From: Pseudomonas sp. QTF5
Lineage (GTDB): Bacteria > Pseudomonadota > Gammaproteobacteria > Pseudomonadales > Pseudomonadaceae
Direction of reading: 5' to 3'
NCBI RefSeq assembly: GCF_000512695.2
Contig: NZ_AZRW02000004.1
Coordinates: 124,001-188,000 of the forward strand
DNA: 64,000 nucleotides
Shown here: piece by piece, positions 34,859 through 44,400 of the stretch
Layout of the letters: every line of letters begins with the position of its first letter
Position numbering within the stretch: position 1 is the stretch's first letter
The notes under the pieces: model-generated
Seen by the model: only the letters and a program-made list of their open reading frames with translations
The model's database searches: none
What the model was told of the DNA's origin: nothing
Program-made: the position numbers and the translations under genes

Positions 34859-36541
34859 TTAAAGCGTCGAGAGGAAGGTACTGTTGTTGGCCTGCCATTC
34901 GGTGATGTCGACGCGAATGCGCTTCTTGTCGAGCTTGCCGACACTGGTCTTGGGAATTTCAGTAACAATGGCGATCTGGCTCGGGATAGCCCACTTGCTC
35001 AGGTGTCCCTGCTCAACGAACGGCTTGAGGTGCTCCTTGAGTTCCTTGGCCCCGATCTCATGCCCGTCGCGGACCACCAGCAGCGCAAACGGCCGTTCGC
35101 CCCACTGCGGATCGGCGATGCCCACCACTGCTACTTCGCGTACCGCAGGGTGGCGGCTGATCAGGTCTTCCAGGTCCAGGGAGGAGATCCACTCGCCGCC
35201 GGTCTTGATCACGTCCTTGATCCGGTCGCGAATGTCGATCACGCCCATGCTGTCCAGCGTCGCCACGTCGCCGGTGTGCAACCAGCCTCCGGCCCAGAGC
35301 TCCGCGCCTTTTTCTGGCTCGTTGAAATAGCCCTCGGTGAGCCACGGTGCACGCAACACCAGTTCGCCCTGGGTCTCGCCATCGGCAGGCAGGAAGTTGC
35401 CATCGGTATCGACGATCGCCGCCTCGACCAACGGCCCCGGTACACCGGCCTTGATCCGGTAAGTGGTGCGTTCGTCTTCGGTGCCGGCCATCAGCTCATC
35501 GTTGAGGTGCGCGCACGAGACCAATGGCCCGGTTTCCGACATGCCGTAAGCGGCAGTCAATTGAATGCCCTTGGCCTTGGCGGCATCGTACAGCGCATGG
35601 TTGAGCGCACTGCCGCCGATAACGATTTTCCAGCCACCGAAATCGGTATCTTGCGCTGCCTTGGCATTGAGGAGCATTTGCAGAATGGTCGGCACACAGT
35701 GGGAAAAACTCACCTTTTCCTTGCGCCACAATTCCACCAGATACTCGGGGTCGTAACGGCCGGGATAAACCTGTTTGAGTCCGAGCATGGTCGCTACATA
35801 CGGCAAACCCCAGGCGTGCACATGGAACATCGGGGTGATCGGCATGTACACATCGTTGGTGCCCAGCAAGCGCACGCTGTCGATGCAGCCCATGATGGTC
35901 GACACGCCCATGGTGTGCAGCACCAATTGCCGGTGGGTGAAATACACACCTTTGGGGTTGCCGGTGGTGCCGGTGGTGTAGAACGTGGTGGCTACCGAGT
36001 TTTCGTCGAAGTCCTGGAAGTCGTACTGCGGGCTCGCGGCGGCCAGCAATTGCTCGTACTCGCCAATCAGGTTCGGCAGATCGGCGGTCTTTTCCGGCAA
36101 GTCGGTCAGCAGCAGGGTTTTCTCCACGGTGGTCAGGTGCCCGGCAATCGCCTTGTACAGCCCGACAAACTCGCTGTTGACCAGCACGAAGCGGTCCTCG
36201 GCGTGGTTCATGGTGTAGAGAATCTGCTCCGGCGACAGGCGCACGTTGATGGTGTGGATCACCGCACCGATCATCGGGATGGCAAACATGCATTCCAGGT
36301 AGCGATGGCTGTCCCAGTCCATCACCGCCACGGTATCCCCGGCTTTCACGCCAGCGGCCGTCAGCACGTTGGCCAGCCGCGCGACCCGCTCGATCAGGGT
36401 CGGATAGCTATAGCGCAATTGATCGCGGTAGATGATCTCGCGGGTTTTTTCATAACGGGCGCCGGACATCAGCAGCCGTTTAATCAACAGCGGATACTGG
36501 TAAGCGCCCTCGGCTGGGGGGATAACGCGAGTCTGCAACAT
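34859..36541 (-). CDS. AlkK-like medium-chain acyl-CoA ligase
   Basis: A 560-residue AMP-forming ligase that activates a carboxylic acid to acyl-AMP and then acyl-CoA. The AMP-binding P-loop is 'TTGTTGNPKGVYFTHRQ', the adenine motif 'AYGMSETGP' and the hinge 'GWLHTGDVATLDSMG ... DRIKD'; the C-terminal catalytic lysine region is 'KTSVGKLDKKRIR'. It resembles AlkK of the alkane-degradation plasmid over its N-terminus ('HTINVRLSPEQILYTMNHAE'). Standing upstream of DUF1302/DUF1329, it may activate the compound that the pair transports. Chain-length preference is not determined. Confidence 0.92.
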   Translation of the reverse strand: MLQTRVIPPAEGAYQYPLLIKRLLMSGARYEKTREIIYRDQLRYSYPTLIERVARLANVLTAAGVKAGDTVAVMDWDSHRYLECMFAIPMIGAVIHTINVRLSPEQILYTMNHAEDRFVLVNSEFVGLYKAIAGHLTTVEKTLLLTDLPEKTADLPNLIGEYEQLLAAASPQYDFQDFDENSVATTFYTTGTTGNPKGVYFTHRQLVLHTMGVSTIMGCIDSVRLLGTNDVYMPITPMFHVHAWGLPYVATMLGLKQVYPGRYDPEYLVELWRKEKVSFSHCVPTILQMLLNAKAAQDTDFGGWKIVIGGSALNHALYDAAKAKGIQLTAAYGMSETGPLVSCAHLNDELMAGTEDERTTYRIKAGVPGPLVEAAIVDTDGNFLPADGETQGELVLRAPWLTEGYFNEPEKGAELWAGGWLHTGDVATLDSMGVIDIRDRIKDVIKTGGEWISSLDLEDLISRHPAVREVAVVGIADPQWGERPFALLVVRDGHEIGAKELKEHLKPFVEQGHLSKWAIPSQIAIVTEIPKTSVGKLDKKRIRVDITEWQANNSTFLSTL

Positions 36542-36721
36542 AAGAGTCCCTTTTCTGACTGCACGGTCTTGGCTTTTAAAGCTAAGCACTCTAGAGCCCT
36601 TGAACGCCAGCCAAATCAGCCAAAGGGATGATTTGCATAGCCGTACAAATGCTAGCTTTGCGCCAGCATTTGCGGGAATTCGCTACTCGTCACACAGAAC
36701 CAAACGCAGGAGCGCCGAACA

Positions 36722-36857
36722 CTGTGGCGAGGGAGCTTGCTCCCGCTGGGCTGCGCAGCGGCCCTAACCAGACGACCGTGTATCGTCAGACGTACCGTGT
36801 CATCCGATTTACGACTACTTCGCAGCGGGAGCGGGAGGAAGCTCCCTCGCCACAGCC
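36722..36857. repeat. REPIN, GAGGGAGCTTGCTCCC type
   Basis: Arms at 36722-36750 and 36822-36857; the second arm carries a short duplicated GCGGGAG segment. It fills most of the 335-base gap between the acyl-CoA ligase start and the LysE gene end; the rest holds the ligase promoter. Confidence 0.85.
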
Positions 36858-36876
36858 TGAGGCATATTTCGGGAAA

Positions 36877-37506
36877 TCAGTGCATCTCGGTGAACGCAAG
36901 TTTCACGCCGATGGCGATCAGCACCGCGCCCATGGTCCGATCGAACCAGTGGCCCATGCGGGCGAAACCGGCGCGCACGCGTTGTTGGCTGAACAGCATC
37001 GCCACCAGGCAAAACCAGACTGCCGTCGCCGCTGCCAGGTAGATACCGTAACCGGCCTGTACCGCCAATGGTGTGTCCGGGTTGATCACCACGGTGAACA
37101 GCGACAGGAAAAACAGCGTGGCTTTCGGGTTCAAGCCGTTGGTCACGAAACCAGAAGTGAAGGCGCCCCGCGCGGTGCGTTCGCCGGCCTCCTGGTGCAA
37201 GTCGTCAGCCACCGGTTTGGCCGGTTGCGCGCGCAAGGCCTTATAGCCGATGTACAGCAGATACGCGGCGGCGGCCCATTTCAAGGCGCTGAACAGCACA
37301 ATCGACTGAGACACGATCAATCCGATACCCAACAGCGAATAACCGACGTGCAGGAAAATCGCCGAACCGACGCCCAACGCTGTCCAGGTCCCGGCGCGAC
37401 GACCGTGGGTCACGCTCTCACGCACCACCACGGCAAAGTCCGGGCCGGGGCTGGCGACGGCCAGCAAGTGAATCAGGGCAACGGTCAAGAACTCAGTCCA
37501 GTACAT
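36877..37506 (-). CDS. LysE/RhtB-family amino-acid exporter
   Basis: A 209-residue inner-membrane protein with six hydrophobic segments and the family signature 'LLAVASPGPDFAVVVRESVT' at residues 14-33. Members export amino acids such as threonine, homoserine or leucine, or related compounds. No regulator is adjacent. The substrate is not predictable. Confidence 0.92.
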   Translation of the reverse strand: MYWTEFLTVALIHLLAVASPGPDFAVVVRESVTHGRRAGTWTALGVGSAIFLHVGYSLLGIGLIVSQSIVLFSALKWAAAAYLLYIGYKALRAQPAKPVADDLHQEAGERTARGAFTSGFVTNGLNPKATLFFLSLFTVVINPDTPLAVQAGYGIYLAAATAVWFCLVAMLFSQQRVRAGFARMGHWFDRTMGAVLIAIGVKLAFTEMH

Positions 37507-37562
37507 GGGGACTCCTTTTTGGGCAGGCTGATCAATAAAAAAATTCTGAGGTCGACTTCACC

Positions 37563-37805
37563 TCTGTGGCGAGGGAGTCCGCCCAGCCTGCGATGAGGCT
37601 GCGCTGTCGCGCAGAGAACATGCCGATAAATCTGCAAATAAATTTATCTTTAAAATCAATGAGATAAATTTTGTTCTATAAGAGCTTGCTCCCGCTCCGG
37701 CTGCGAAGCAGTCGTAAACCGCATGACACGGTATGTCTGACAATACACGGTCGCCTGGGTTGGGGCCGCTGCGCAGCCCAGCGGGAGCAAGCTCCCTCGC
37801 CACAG
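37563..37805. repeat. REPIN, GAGGGAGCTTGCTCCC type, with a split left arm
   Basis: The right arm (37780-37805) is intact. The left arm starts CTGTGGCGAGGGAG at 37563-37577 and resumes CTTGCTCCCGCT at 37685, interrupted by 107 bases. The repeat occupies most of the 392-base gap before the dehydrogenase gene. Confidence 0.85.
37578..37684. mobile_element. 107-bp AT-rich insertion inside a REP arm
   Basis: The insert separates GAG from CTTGCTCCC in the REP palindrome and ends in a second GAG (37682-37684), consistent with a 3-bp target duplication. Its first third is GC-rich with a short hairpin (GCGCTGTCGCGC), the rest strongly AT-rich (a run around 37636-37680). It has no reading frame of note, so if mobile it is non-autonomous. 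Confidence 0.5.
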
Positions 37806-37898
37806 GTTTGTGCCAGGCCAGACAATGAGGAACAGTTTGTTTCATCTGGTAGGCTCGGCAGATTACGCCTTCAGTTCAATGCACAAAAGGTACAGTTG

Positions 37899-38864
37899 AT
37901 GACGAACTCTCGCCGCGCCGTTTTCCTCGACCATCCGTCCCTGGATCTCGGCGATCTCGACCTCAGCCCGCTACGCGAGTGCTTCAGCGACTTGCAGCTG
38001 TTCGCCCAGACCGCGCCTGATCAGGTGATCGAACGCCTCAAGGGTGTCACTGTCGCCATCAGCAACAAAATCCTGATCGATGCGGCCGCCATGGTGGCCA
38101 GCCCCGAGTTGAAGCTGATCCTGATCACCGCCACCGGCACCAATAACGTCGACCTCGCCGCTGCCCGCGCTCACGGAATCACCGTTTGCAACTGTCAGGG
38201 TTACGGCACGCCGTCGGTGGCCCAGCACACGATCATGTTGCTGCTGAATCTGGCGACGCGCCTGGCCGATTATCAAAAAGCCGTCGCCGAAGGTCGCTGG
38301 CAGCAGGCGAAACAGTTCTGTTTGCTCGATTACCCAATCGTCGAACTCGAAGGCAAAACCCTCGGTCTGCTCGGCCACGGTGAACTGGGCAGTGCCGTGG
38401 CGCGGTTGGCCGAGGCGTTCGGCATGCGCGTATTGCTGGGGCAGATTCCGGGGCGCCCTGCCCGGCCGGATCGCTTGCCGCTGAATGAACTGCTGCCGCA
38501 AATCGACGCCCTGACCCTGCACTGCCCACTCAACGAACACACTCGCCACTTCATCGGCGCCCGCGAACTGGCCTCGATGAAATCCGGTGCTTTCGTGGTC
38601 AACACCGCGCGCGGTGGTTTGATTGACGAACAGGCATTGGCCGACGCCCTGCGCAACGGTCACCTGGGCGGCGCGGCCACCGACGTGCTGAGCGTCGAAC
38701 CACCGAGCGCCGGCAATCCGCTGTTGGCTCAGGACATTCCACGGCTGATCGTCACTCCGCATAACGCCTGGGGCAGTCGCGAGGCGCGGCAGCGGATTGT
38801 TGGTCAGTTGACGGAAAACGCTCAGGCTTATTTCAGCGGTAAAGCGCTGCGGGTCGTCAGTTGA
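37899..38864 (+). CDS. D-2-hydroxyacid dehydrogenase (HprA-like)
   Basis: A 321-residue NAD(P)-dependent dehydrogenase. The Rossmann motif is 'LGLLGHGELGSAVARLAEAF', the catalytic Arg/Glu/His set is visible in 'NTARGGLIDEQAL' and 'IVTPHNAWGS', and the substrate domain has 'ITATGTNNVDLAAARAHGI'. It would interconvert a 2-keto acid and a D-2-hydroxy acid, most like glycerate/hydroxypyruvate reductase. The ATG at 37899 starts the fold; the longer reading runs back into the REPIN. Confidence 0.92.
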   Translation: MTNSRRAVFLDHPSLDLGDLDLSPLRECFSDLQLFAQTAPDQVIERLKGVTVAISNKILIDAAAMVASPELKLILITATGTNNVDLAAARAHGITVCNCQGYGTPSVAQHTIMLLLNLATRLADYQKAVAEGRWQQAKQFCLLDYPIVELEGKTLGLLGHGELGSAVARLAEAFGMRVLLGQIPGRPARPDRLPLNELLPQIDALTLHCPLNEHTRHFIGARELASMKSGAFVVNTARGGLIDEQALADALRNGHLGGAATDVLSVEPPSAGNPLLAQDIPRLIVTPHNAWGSREARQRIVGQLTENAQAYFSGKALRVVS

Positions 38865-38897
38865 TAAACTGCGGCACTTTTTTTCAAGGAGCAGAGT

Positions 38898-39896
38898 ATG
38901 GATCCGCGCAGTGAAGTACTGCTTCGTCAGGTCGAGTTATTCCAGGGTTCGGTGCTGCTGGCCGGTTTGCCCGCCGATGATTTGCTGGGCCGGCTGCCCG
39001 ATGCCCATGGTTGGTGCTGGCACGCCGGCGATCAAGCGGCGCTGGACGCCCGTTTCGCCGAGCGCAGCCATTTTGGCGTGAATGCGCCGGAGCGCGAGTT
39101 CGACAGCGCCGTGGTGTTTCTGCCCAAGTCCAAAGACCTGACCGACTACATCCTCAACGCCCTCGCCTCTCGTTTGGCCGGTCGTGAGTTGTACCTGGTG
39201 GGTGAGAAACGCAGCGGCATCGAAGGCGCAGCCAAACAGCTCAACCCCTTCGGCAAACCGCGCAAGCTCGACAGCGCACGGCATTGCCAGCTCTGGCAGG
39301 TCACCGTGGCCAATGCCCCAGAAGCCAAGTCGCTGGAAAGCCTGGCCCAGACCTACGAACTGCCGTTGGCCGAAGGCCCATTGAAAGTCATCAGCCTGCC
39401 GGGCGTGTTCAGCCACGGTCGACTGGATCGCGGCAGCGCCCTGCTGCTGGAACATCTGGACAAACTGCCCAGCGGCCACTTGCTGGACTTCGGTTGCGGC
39501 GCGGGAGTGTTGGGGGCGGCGGTCAAGCGGCGTTACCCACACAACCAGGTCACCCTGCTCGATGTGGATGCATTTGCTGCCGCCAGCAGTCGCCTGACCC
39601 TGGCTGCCAACGGTCTGGAAGCAGAGGTGATGACCGGTGACGGCATCGATGCCGCGCCCATGGGTTTGAGCGCGATTCTGAGCAATCCACCGTTCCATGT
39701 CGGCGTACACACCGACTACTTCGCCACCGAGAATTTGCTACGAAAAGCGGCTAAACATCTGAAAAACGGCGGCGAACTTCGGTTGGTAGCGAATAGCTTC
39801 CTGAAGTATCAGCCGCTGATCGAAGAGCATTTGGGCACGTGTGCGATCAAGGCTGAAGGGCAGGGTTTCCGAATCTACCGGGCCAAGCGCGGCTGA
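38898..39896 (+). CDS. rsmC: 16S rRNA m2G1207 methyltransferase
   Basis: A 332-residue protein with two tandem methyltransferase-like domains, as in RsmC. The N-terminal half is degenerate and helps bind RNA; the C-terminal half has the SAM motif '[20 protein letters not shown]' and the base-methylation motif NPPF in '[16 protein letters not shown]'. It methylates G1207 of 16S rRNA in the free 30S subunit. AAGGAG precedes the start. Confidence 0.95.
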   Translation: MDPRSEVLLRQVELFQGSVLLAGLPADDLLGRLPDAHGWCWHAGDQAALDARFAERSHFGVNAPEREFDSAVVFLPKSKDLTDYILNALASRLAGRELYLVGEKRSGIEGAAKQLNPFGKPRKLDSARHCQLWQVTVANAPEAKSLESLAQTYELPLAEGPLKVISLPGVFSHGRLDRGSALLLEHLDKLPSGHLLDFGCGAGVLGAAVKRRYPHNQVTLLDVDAFAAASSRLTLAANGLEAEVMTGDGIDAAPMGLSAILSNPPFHVGVHTDYFATENLLRKAAKHLKNGGELRLVANSFLKYQPLIEEHLGTCAIKAEGQGFRIYRAKRG

Positions 39897-39941
39897 AAAC
39901 ACTTTTGAAAAACAGGGCTTGCCCTGGAGCGACGAAGATCC

Positions 39942-40033
39942 TGTGGGAGCGTGGCTTGCCCGCGAAAAATGCACCGCGGTTTTTCAGGTATTACGCGTCA
40001 TCGTTCTTCGCGGGCAAGCCACGCTCCCACAGG
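39942..40033. repeat. REPIN, GAGCGTGGCTTGCCCGCGAA variant
   Basis: Arms at 39942-39967 and 40005-40033 form a variant family (GTGGCTTGCCCGCG core) found once in this window. It takes the first part of the 408-base rsmC-GDT1 gap; the rest is the riboswitch. Confidence 0.85.
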
Positions 40034-40094
40034 TTCTGCAATTTAACTACCGACATTGGGGCTTGCCCAATCGGATTTGCCTAGGCAGAATCCG

Positions 40095-40296
40095 CTCCGT
40101 CCTAGGGGAGTAGTCTCCCACGAGCGCCATGCTCGTCCGGCATACGTCAACATACTTGGTCCTCAGACCATGGCGTATGCGACCCAAGCGTCCGCATCAG
40201 ACGGATCGCAGGGTTTGACAAGACCTATGACACGAACACCTTACCCGGGGCGGGAAGGCTGTACGTGTCATAGCCGTGTCGACCCGCCCCTTAGGA
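40095..40296 (+). ncRNA. yybP-ykoY manganese riboswitch
   Basis: The leader has hallmarks of this Mn2+ aptamer class: GGGGAGTAG in the first loop (40105-40113), the 'CGTCAACATACTTGG' segment, 'TATGCGACCCAAGCGTC', and the second arm 'ACCTTACCCGGGGCGGGAAG' ending near 40256. CCTAGGGG (40101-40108) can pair with CCCCTTAGG (40287-40295), and GGGGCGGG (40247-40254) can pair with CCCGCCCC (40283-40290), so the two pairings compete. The Shine-Dalgarno AGGA (40293-40296) lies in the contested strand, pointing to translational control. Confidence 0.88.
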
Positions 40297-40304
40297 AAAC
40301 CCTG

Positions 40305-40892
40305 ATGATGCTGGACTCTCTACTCGTTCCCACCGCAATCGTTGCCTTGGCCGAAATCGGCGACAAGACGCAACTGCTCGCGCTCATTCTCGCTGCCCGC
40401 TTTCGCAAACCCTGGCCAATCATCGCCGGCATCGTCGCCGCGACCCTGGCCAACCACGCGGCAGCCGGTGCGGTAGGCGCCTGGTTCGGCAGTTTCTTCT
40501 CGAATGCGACGTTGCACTGGATCCTCGCCGCGAGCTTCGCAGCCACCGCGCTGTGGACGCTGGTGCCGGACAAAATGGACGAAGACGAAGCCAGCACCGC
40601 CCGCAAATTCGGGCCGTTCCTGACTACATTGATTGCGTTCTTCCTCGCGGAAATGGGCGACAAGACCCAAGTCGCAACCGTGATGCTCGCTGCGCAATAC
40701 CCGGATTTGTGGCTAGTGATCATCGGCACTACCGTCGGAATGTTGATTGCCAACGTGCCGGTGGTACTGGCCGGTAACTTTGCGGCGGACAAACTGCCCT
40801 TGACCCTGATCCGTCGCCTGGCGGCGTCGGCGTTCCTGATCCTGGCGATTGTTGCGGTGTACACGGCGATGGAGAGCAGTGGGTGGGTTTGA
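40305..40892 (+). CDS. TMEM165/GDT1-family manganese exporter (MneA-like)
   Basis: A 195-residue membrane protein with six predicted helices and two copies of the family motif E-x-G-D-K-T: 'ALAEIGDKTQLLAL' and 'FLAEMGDKTQVATV'. It belongs to UPF0016; the Vibrio MneA member exports Mn2+. The yybP-ykoY riboswitch directly upstream supports a role in Mn2+ efflux. ATG codons at 40305 and 40308 are both possible; the first is 8 bases after AGGA. Confidence 0.93.
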   Translation: MMLDSLLVPTAIVALAEIGDKTQLLALILAARFRKPWPIIAGIVAATLANHAAAGAVGAWFGSFFSNATLHWILAASFAATALWTLVPDKMDEDEASTARKFGPFLTTLIAFFLAEMGDKTQVATVMLAAQYPDLWLVIIGTTVGMLIANVPVVLAGNFAADKLPLTLIRRLAASAFLILAIVAVYTAMESSGWV

Positions 40893-40923
40893 CGCGGTAG
40901 GTCAGTAGCACCGCGTCATCGTT

Positions 40924-41018
40924 CTTCGCGAGCAAGCCCGCTCCCACATTTGATCGGTGTGGACACAAGTTTTGTGTACACCAAAAATTCACTGTGGGAG
41001 CGGGCTTGCTCGCGAAGG
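40924..41018. repeat. REPIN, GAGCGGGCTTGCTCGCGAA type
   Basis: Inverted arms at 40924-40948 and 40993-41018 between convergent genes. Confidence 0.9.
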
Positions 41019-41043
41019 CGTCAGTAGCCTCACACGATAATTA

Positions 41044-41862
41044 TCAGGATTTCGGCGCTTTCTCGTACAACGGCATCACCTTCGGAATCGCCGCCTGCAG
41101 GGCAGCAATCCGACTGGCCGATGCCGGGTGAGTGCTCAAGAACTCTGGCGGCGCGCCATTCGAGGCTTTGCTCATCTTGTTCCACAGGGTGATCGCGGCG
41201 TTCGGGTTGTACCCGGCGCGGGCGGCCAGTTCGAGACCGATCAGGTCCGCCTCGTTTTCATTGCCGCGACTGTTGGGCAAGGTCATGCCGTATTGGGCTA
41301 CGGTGTCCGCCAGGGCAAGGCTGCCCTCGCCCAGACCGAACAACGCACCAGCACCCTGCTTGGCCATTTCGATACCGTAAGCCTTGGACATCGCTTCACG
41401 GCCGTGCTCGCGCAAGGCGTGAGCGATTTCATGGCCGATGATGGCGGCGATTTCGTCATCGGTGAGTTGCAGGGTGTCGATCAGCCCGGTGTAGAAAATG
41501 ATCTTGCCGCCAGGCCCGCAGGAAGCATTCAGCTCGTCGCTCTTGATCAGGTTCACTTCCCATTGCCACTGGGCCGAATCCGGACGGAACACCGGCGCCT
41601 GGGCAATCAGCCGCCTGGAGATCGCCTGAACGCGCTTCGCATCGTTACTGGTTTTGTCCAGCACGCCTTTGCTGTTCGCCTCCCCGACGGTCTTTTGATA
41701 AGACTGGGCGTACATCTGATTGACCTCGGAGGTCGACAACATGCTGAACATGTATTGCTTGCGCTCAACCCCTACGGCGCCACCGCTGGTGGTGTTGACC
41801 GATTGACAACCGGCGAGCAGCAGACCTGCGCTCAGCGCACACAAAATCAATGTCTTATTCAT
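41044..41862 (-). CDS. M48-family periplasmic metallopeptidase lipoprotein (LoiP-like)
   Basis: A 272-residue zinc protease lipoprotein. The lipobox is 'GLLLAGCQSV' (lipidated Cys19). The zinc site HEIAH is in 'IIGHEIAHALREHGREA', with the third ligand Glu in 'GNENEADLIGLELAARAGY'. It acts in envelope quality control, like E. coli LoiP (YggG). The ATG at 41862 was chosen because it starts the lipoprotein signal peptide. Confidence 0.93.
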   Translation of the reverse strand: MNKTLILCALSAGLLLAGCQSVNTTSGGAVGVERKQYMFSMLSTSEVNQMYAQSYQKTVGEANSKGVLDKTSNDAKRVQAISRRLIAQAPVFRPDSAQWQWEVNLIKSDELNASCGPGGKIIFYTGLIDTLQLTDDEIAAIIGHEIAHALREHGREAMSKAYGIEMAKQGAGALFGLGEGSLALADTVAQYGMTLPNSRGNENEADLIGLELAARAGYNPNAAITLWNKMSKASNGAPPEFLSTHPASASRIAALQAAIPKVMPLYEKAPKS

Positions 41863-42137
41863 CAAAAAACTCCCTGGAAACATGCTGGGTATCCTAGGCG
41901 GTGAATTGTATCGGCGCCAGATACAACAGACGTGCAGCACGCACTTTCGGATAAGTCCCTTCAACCTCGTAAGAAAAATTTCACATAGCACCTCACGCCA
42001 CGGCCGAACATGGGTCAGCAATGATTCATTTACGACATCCAGCACTTCAAAACAGCCAATACGTAATATCTCGTTCATGACCCACCGCCACCCTGCCGAT
42101 ACAGCACTGCAGACGTCCTATTGCGTGCGGAGCACCC

Positions 42138-44279
42138 ATGAAATTCAAGTCGATCCAGTTTTCCGTTGCCGCCCTGGCCGGCGCCATTGTGCTCAGCGTC
42201 GTCGCTGCCCTGGTGCTGTATGCGCTGTTTTCCGGGGCCCGGACCCAAGACATGGTTCAGGAACGGACTCAGGCACAGTTCGAGCAAGTCATCGAACAAC
42301 GCCTGACTTCGCTGGCGAAAACCCAGGTCAGCCAGATCCAGCGCGAGCTCGAAGCACCGCTGCTGATTGCCGGTGGCCTGGTTCGCGTCAACGCATTGAT
42401 CGGTACCCCGGGCGCCGACGGTCAGCCACAGTTGAGCCTGAGCCGTGAGCAACTGATCAGCCTGATCAAGGAAAACGTCGCCCGGAACCCGAAAATTCTC
42501 GGCACCTACATCGGTTGGGAAAAAAACGCACTCGACCACAATGATGCGGCCTACGTCGACACTCCAGTGGTCGGCATCGACGCCAGCAACGGGCGCTTCC
42601 TGCCGTGGTGGTTCCGCAACGAAGACGGCAGCCTGGGCCTGGACAAACTGGTGGATGTCGACGATCAGAAAACCCTGTCCACCGGCGTGCGCGCCAGCGA
42701 GTACTACCTGTGTTCCAAGGAAACCAAAAAATCTTGCGTGATCGATCCGGCGCCCTACAAGGTCGGCGACAAGATCGTCATGCTCGCCTCCTTCATTGAA
42801 CCAATCATGCTCAATGGCGAGTTCCAGGGCATTGTCGGCGCCGACCTGTCGGTGAACTTCATCCAGGAAATGCTTCTGGGGGCGAATCAGAAACTGTACA
42901 GCGGTGCCGGGGAAATGGCGCTGATCGGCGGTAACGGCCGGATCGTCGCCTACACCAAAGACCCGAGCAAATTCGGCGAAAAGGTCAGCGACATTCTCGA
43001 CAGCAAACAGATTGCCAACATGGCCAATCTCAAGCGCGGCGAAGTGACTTACACCGTCGACAAGGCCCAGGGCCGGATCGAGTTGTACCTGCCCTTCGGT
43101 ATCGGCCAGACCGACGCCCGCTGGACCCTGATGCTGCAACTGCCGCTGAACGCGGTGATGGCCGATCTGCAAAAACTTCAGGGTGATCTGGACGCACAGC
43201 GCAAATCCGACACCTTTGGCATGGCCATGGTCGGCCTGTTGATCGCCGGTATTGGTTTGCTGGTGATCTGGCTGGTGGGCCACGGCATTGCTCGCCCACT
43301 CAAACAAATGGTCGCGATGCTCGACGATATTGCCCAGGGCGAAGGCGATCTGACTCGTCGATTGACCAGCGACCGCGCCGACGAATTGGGCTCGATCGCC
43401 AAAGGCTTCAACACCTTTCTCGCCAAGTTGCAGGCGATGATCACGCAAGTGGTGACGTCGGTGCAGAGCGTCAGCGACTCATCGGAACATACCGCCGACA
43501 TCGCCATTCGCACCAATATCGGTGTGCACAAACAAATGGCCGAGATCGATCAGGTCGCGACCGCCGTGCATGAAATGACCGCCACCGCCCAGGATGTCGC
43601 GCGCAATGCAACCCAGGCCGCGCAAGCCGCCAGCCATGCGGATCAGGCAGCGGCGCAGGGCATGCAAATTGTTCGGGATACGTCGAATTCAATTGGCGTA
43701 CTGGCGGTGGAAATCGGCAAAGCCGTCGGCGTGGTGCAGACCCTGGCCAAGGACAGCGAAAACATCAACGCGATCCTGACGGCCATTCGCGGCATCGCCG
43801 AGCAGACCAATCTATTGGCCTTGAACGCGGCCATTGAAGCCGCCCGTGCCGGTGAGCAGGGTCGTGGTTTTGCGGTGGTGGCCGATGAAGTGCGCAACCT
43901 GGCGCAGAAAACCCAGAAGGCCACGGAAGAAATCCAGACCATGATCCAGCAATTGCAACAAGGCACCCGCGATGTGGTGCGGGTCATGGAAGACAGCCAG
44001 AACCGCACCGACGAAAGCGTGCAGCACGCGGCGAAAGCGGCCGAGGCGCTGGAGACCATTACGCAGGCGGTGTCGGTGATCAACGACATGAACACCCAGA
44101 TCGCCAGCGCAGCCGAGGAACAGAGCGCGGTGGCCGACGACATCAACCGCAACGTGATCAACATCGGGCAAGTGGCCAATGAAGTGGCCGGTGGAGCGGA
44201 TGAATCGAGCGCGGCCAGTGCGGATTTGACCAAGTTGGCGGAACAGCAGCGGCGGTTGATCAATCAGTTCAAGGTTTAG
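42138..44279 (+). CDS. Methyl-accepting chemotaxis protein with dCache domain
   Basis: A 713-residue chemoreceptor with a first membrane helix (about 11-33), a large periplasmic dCache sensor (about 40-330, with '[16 protein letters not shown]' and '[10 protein letters not shown]'), a second helix (about 360-380), HAMP, and the signalling hairpin '[20 protein letters not shown]'. It has no C-terminal CheR-binding pentapeptide. The size is like that of TlpQ (histamine/polyamine) of P. aeruginosa, but the ligand cannot be read from sequence. Cysteines near '[12 protein letters not shown]' may form a disulphide. Confidence 0.92.
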   Translation: MKFKSIQFSVAALAGAIVLSVVAALVLYALFSGARTQDMVQERTQAQFEQVIEQRLTSLAKTQVSQIQRELEAPLLIAGGLVRVNALIGTPGADGQPQLSLSREQLISLIKENVARNPKILGTYIGWEKNALDHNDAAYVDTPVVGIDASNGRFLPWWFRNEDGSLGLDKLVDVDDQKTLSTGVRASEYYLCSKETKKSCVIDPAPYKVGDKIVMLASFIEPIMLNGEFQGIVGADLSVNFIQEMLLGANQKLYSGAGEMALIGGNGRIVAYTKDPSKFGEKVSDILDSKQIANMANLKRGEVTYTVDKAQGRIELYLPFGIGQTDARWTLMLQLPLNAVMADLQKLQGDLDAQRKSDTFGMAMVGLLIAGIGLLVIWLVGHGIARPLKQMVAMLDDIAQGEGDLTRRLTSDRADELGSIAKGFNTFLAKLQAMITQVVTSVQSVSDSSEHTADIAIRTNIGVHKQMAEIDQVATAVHEMTATAQDVARNATQAAQAASHADQAAAQGMQIVRDTSNSIGVLAVEIGKAVGVVQTLAKDSENINAILTAIRGIAEQTNLLALNAAIEAARAGEQGRGFAVVADEVRNLAQKTQKATEEIQTMIQQLQQGTRDVVRVMEDSQNRTDESVQHAAKAAEALETITQAVSVINDMNTQIASAAEEQSAVADDINRNVINIGQVANEVAGGADESSAASADLTKLAEQQRRLINQFKV

Positions 44280-44285
44280 GGTTCA

Positions 44286-44392
44286 ATGATCGTGCCTACG
44301 CTCTGCGTGGGAATGCAGCCATGGACGCTCCGCGTCCACTGTGACGCAGCGCGTCACGGGATTCATTCCCAGGCGGAGCGTGGGAATGATCA
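44286..44392. repeat. Inverted repeat, GCTCTGCGTGGGAATG family
   Basis: The arms read CTACGCTCTGCGTGGGAATG and CATTCCCAGGCGGAGCGTGGG around 'GGACGCTCCGCGTCC' and 'GTGACGCAGCGCGTCAC', giving four nested or adjacent palindromes. It is a different repeat family from the others here, between convergent genes. Confidence 0.8.
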
Positions 44393-44400
44393 TTACGCGC

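Noticed and set aside
34817..36631. A 604-codon open frame on the + strand opposite the acyl-CoA ligase
   Set aside because: Shadow of a gene with complete catalytic motifs on the minus strand.
42076..42102. A possible sigma-28 promoter before the chemoreceptor gene
   Set aside because: GCCGATAC matches the -10 element well, but the expected TAAA 15 bases upstream reads CATG.
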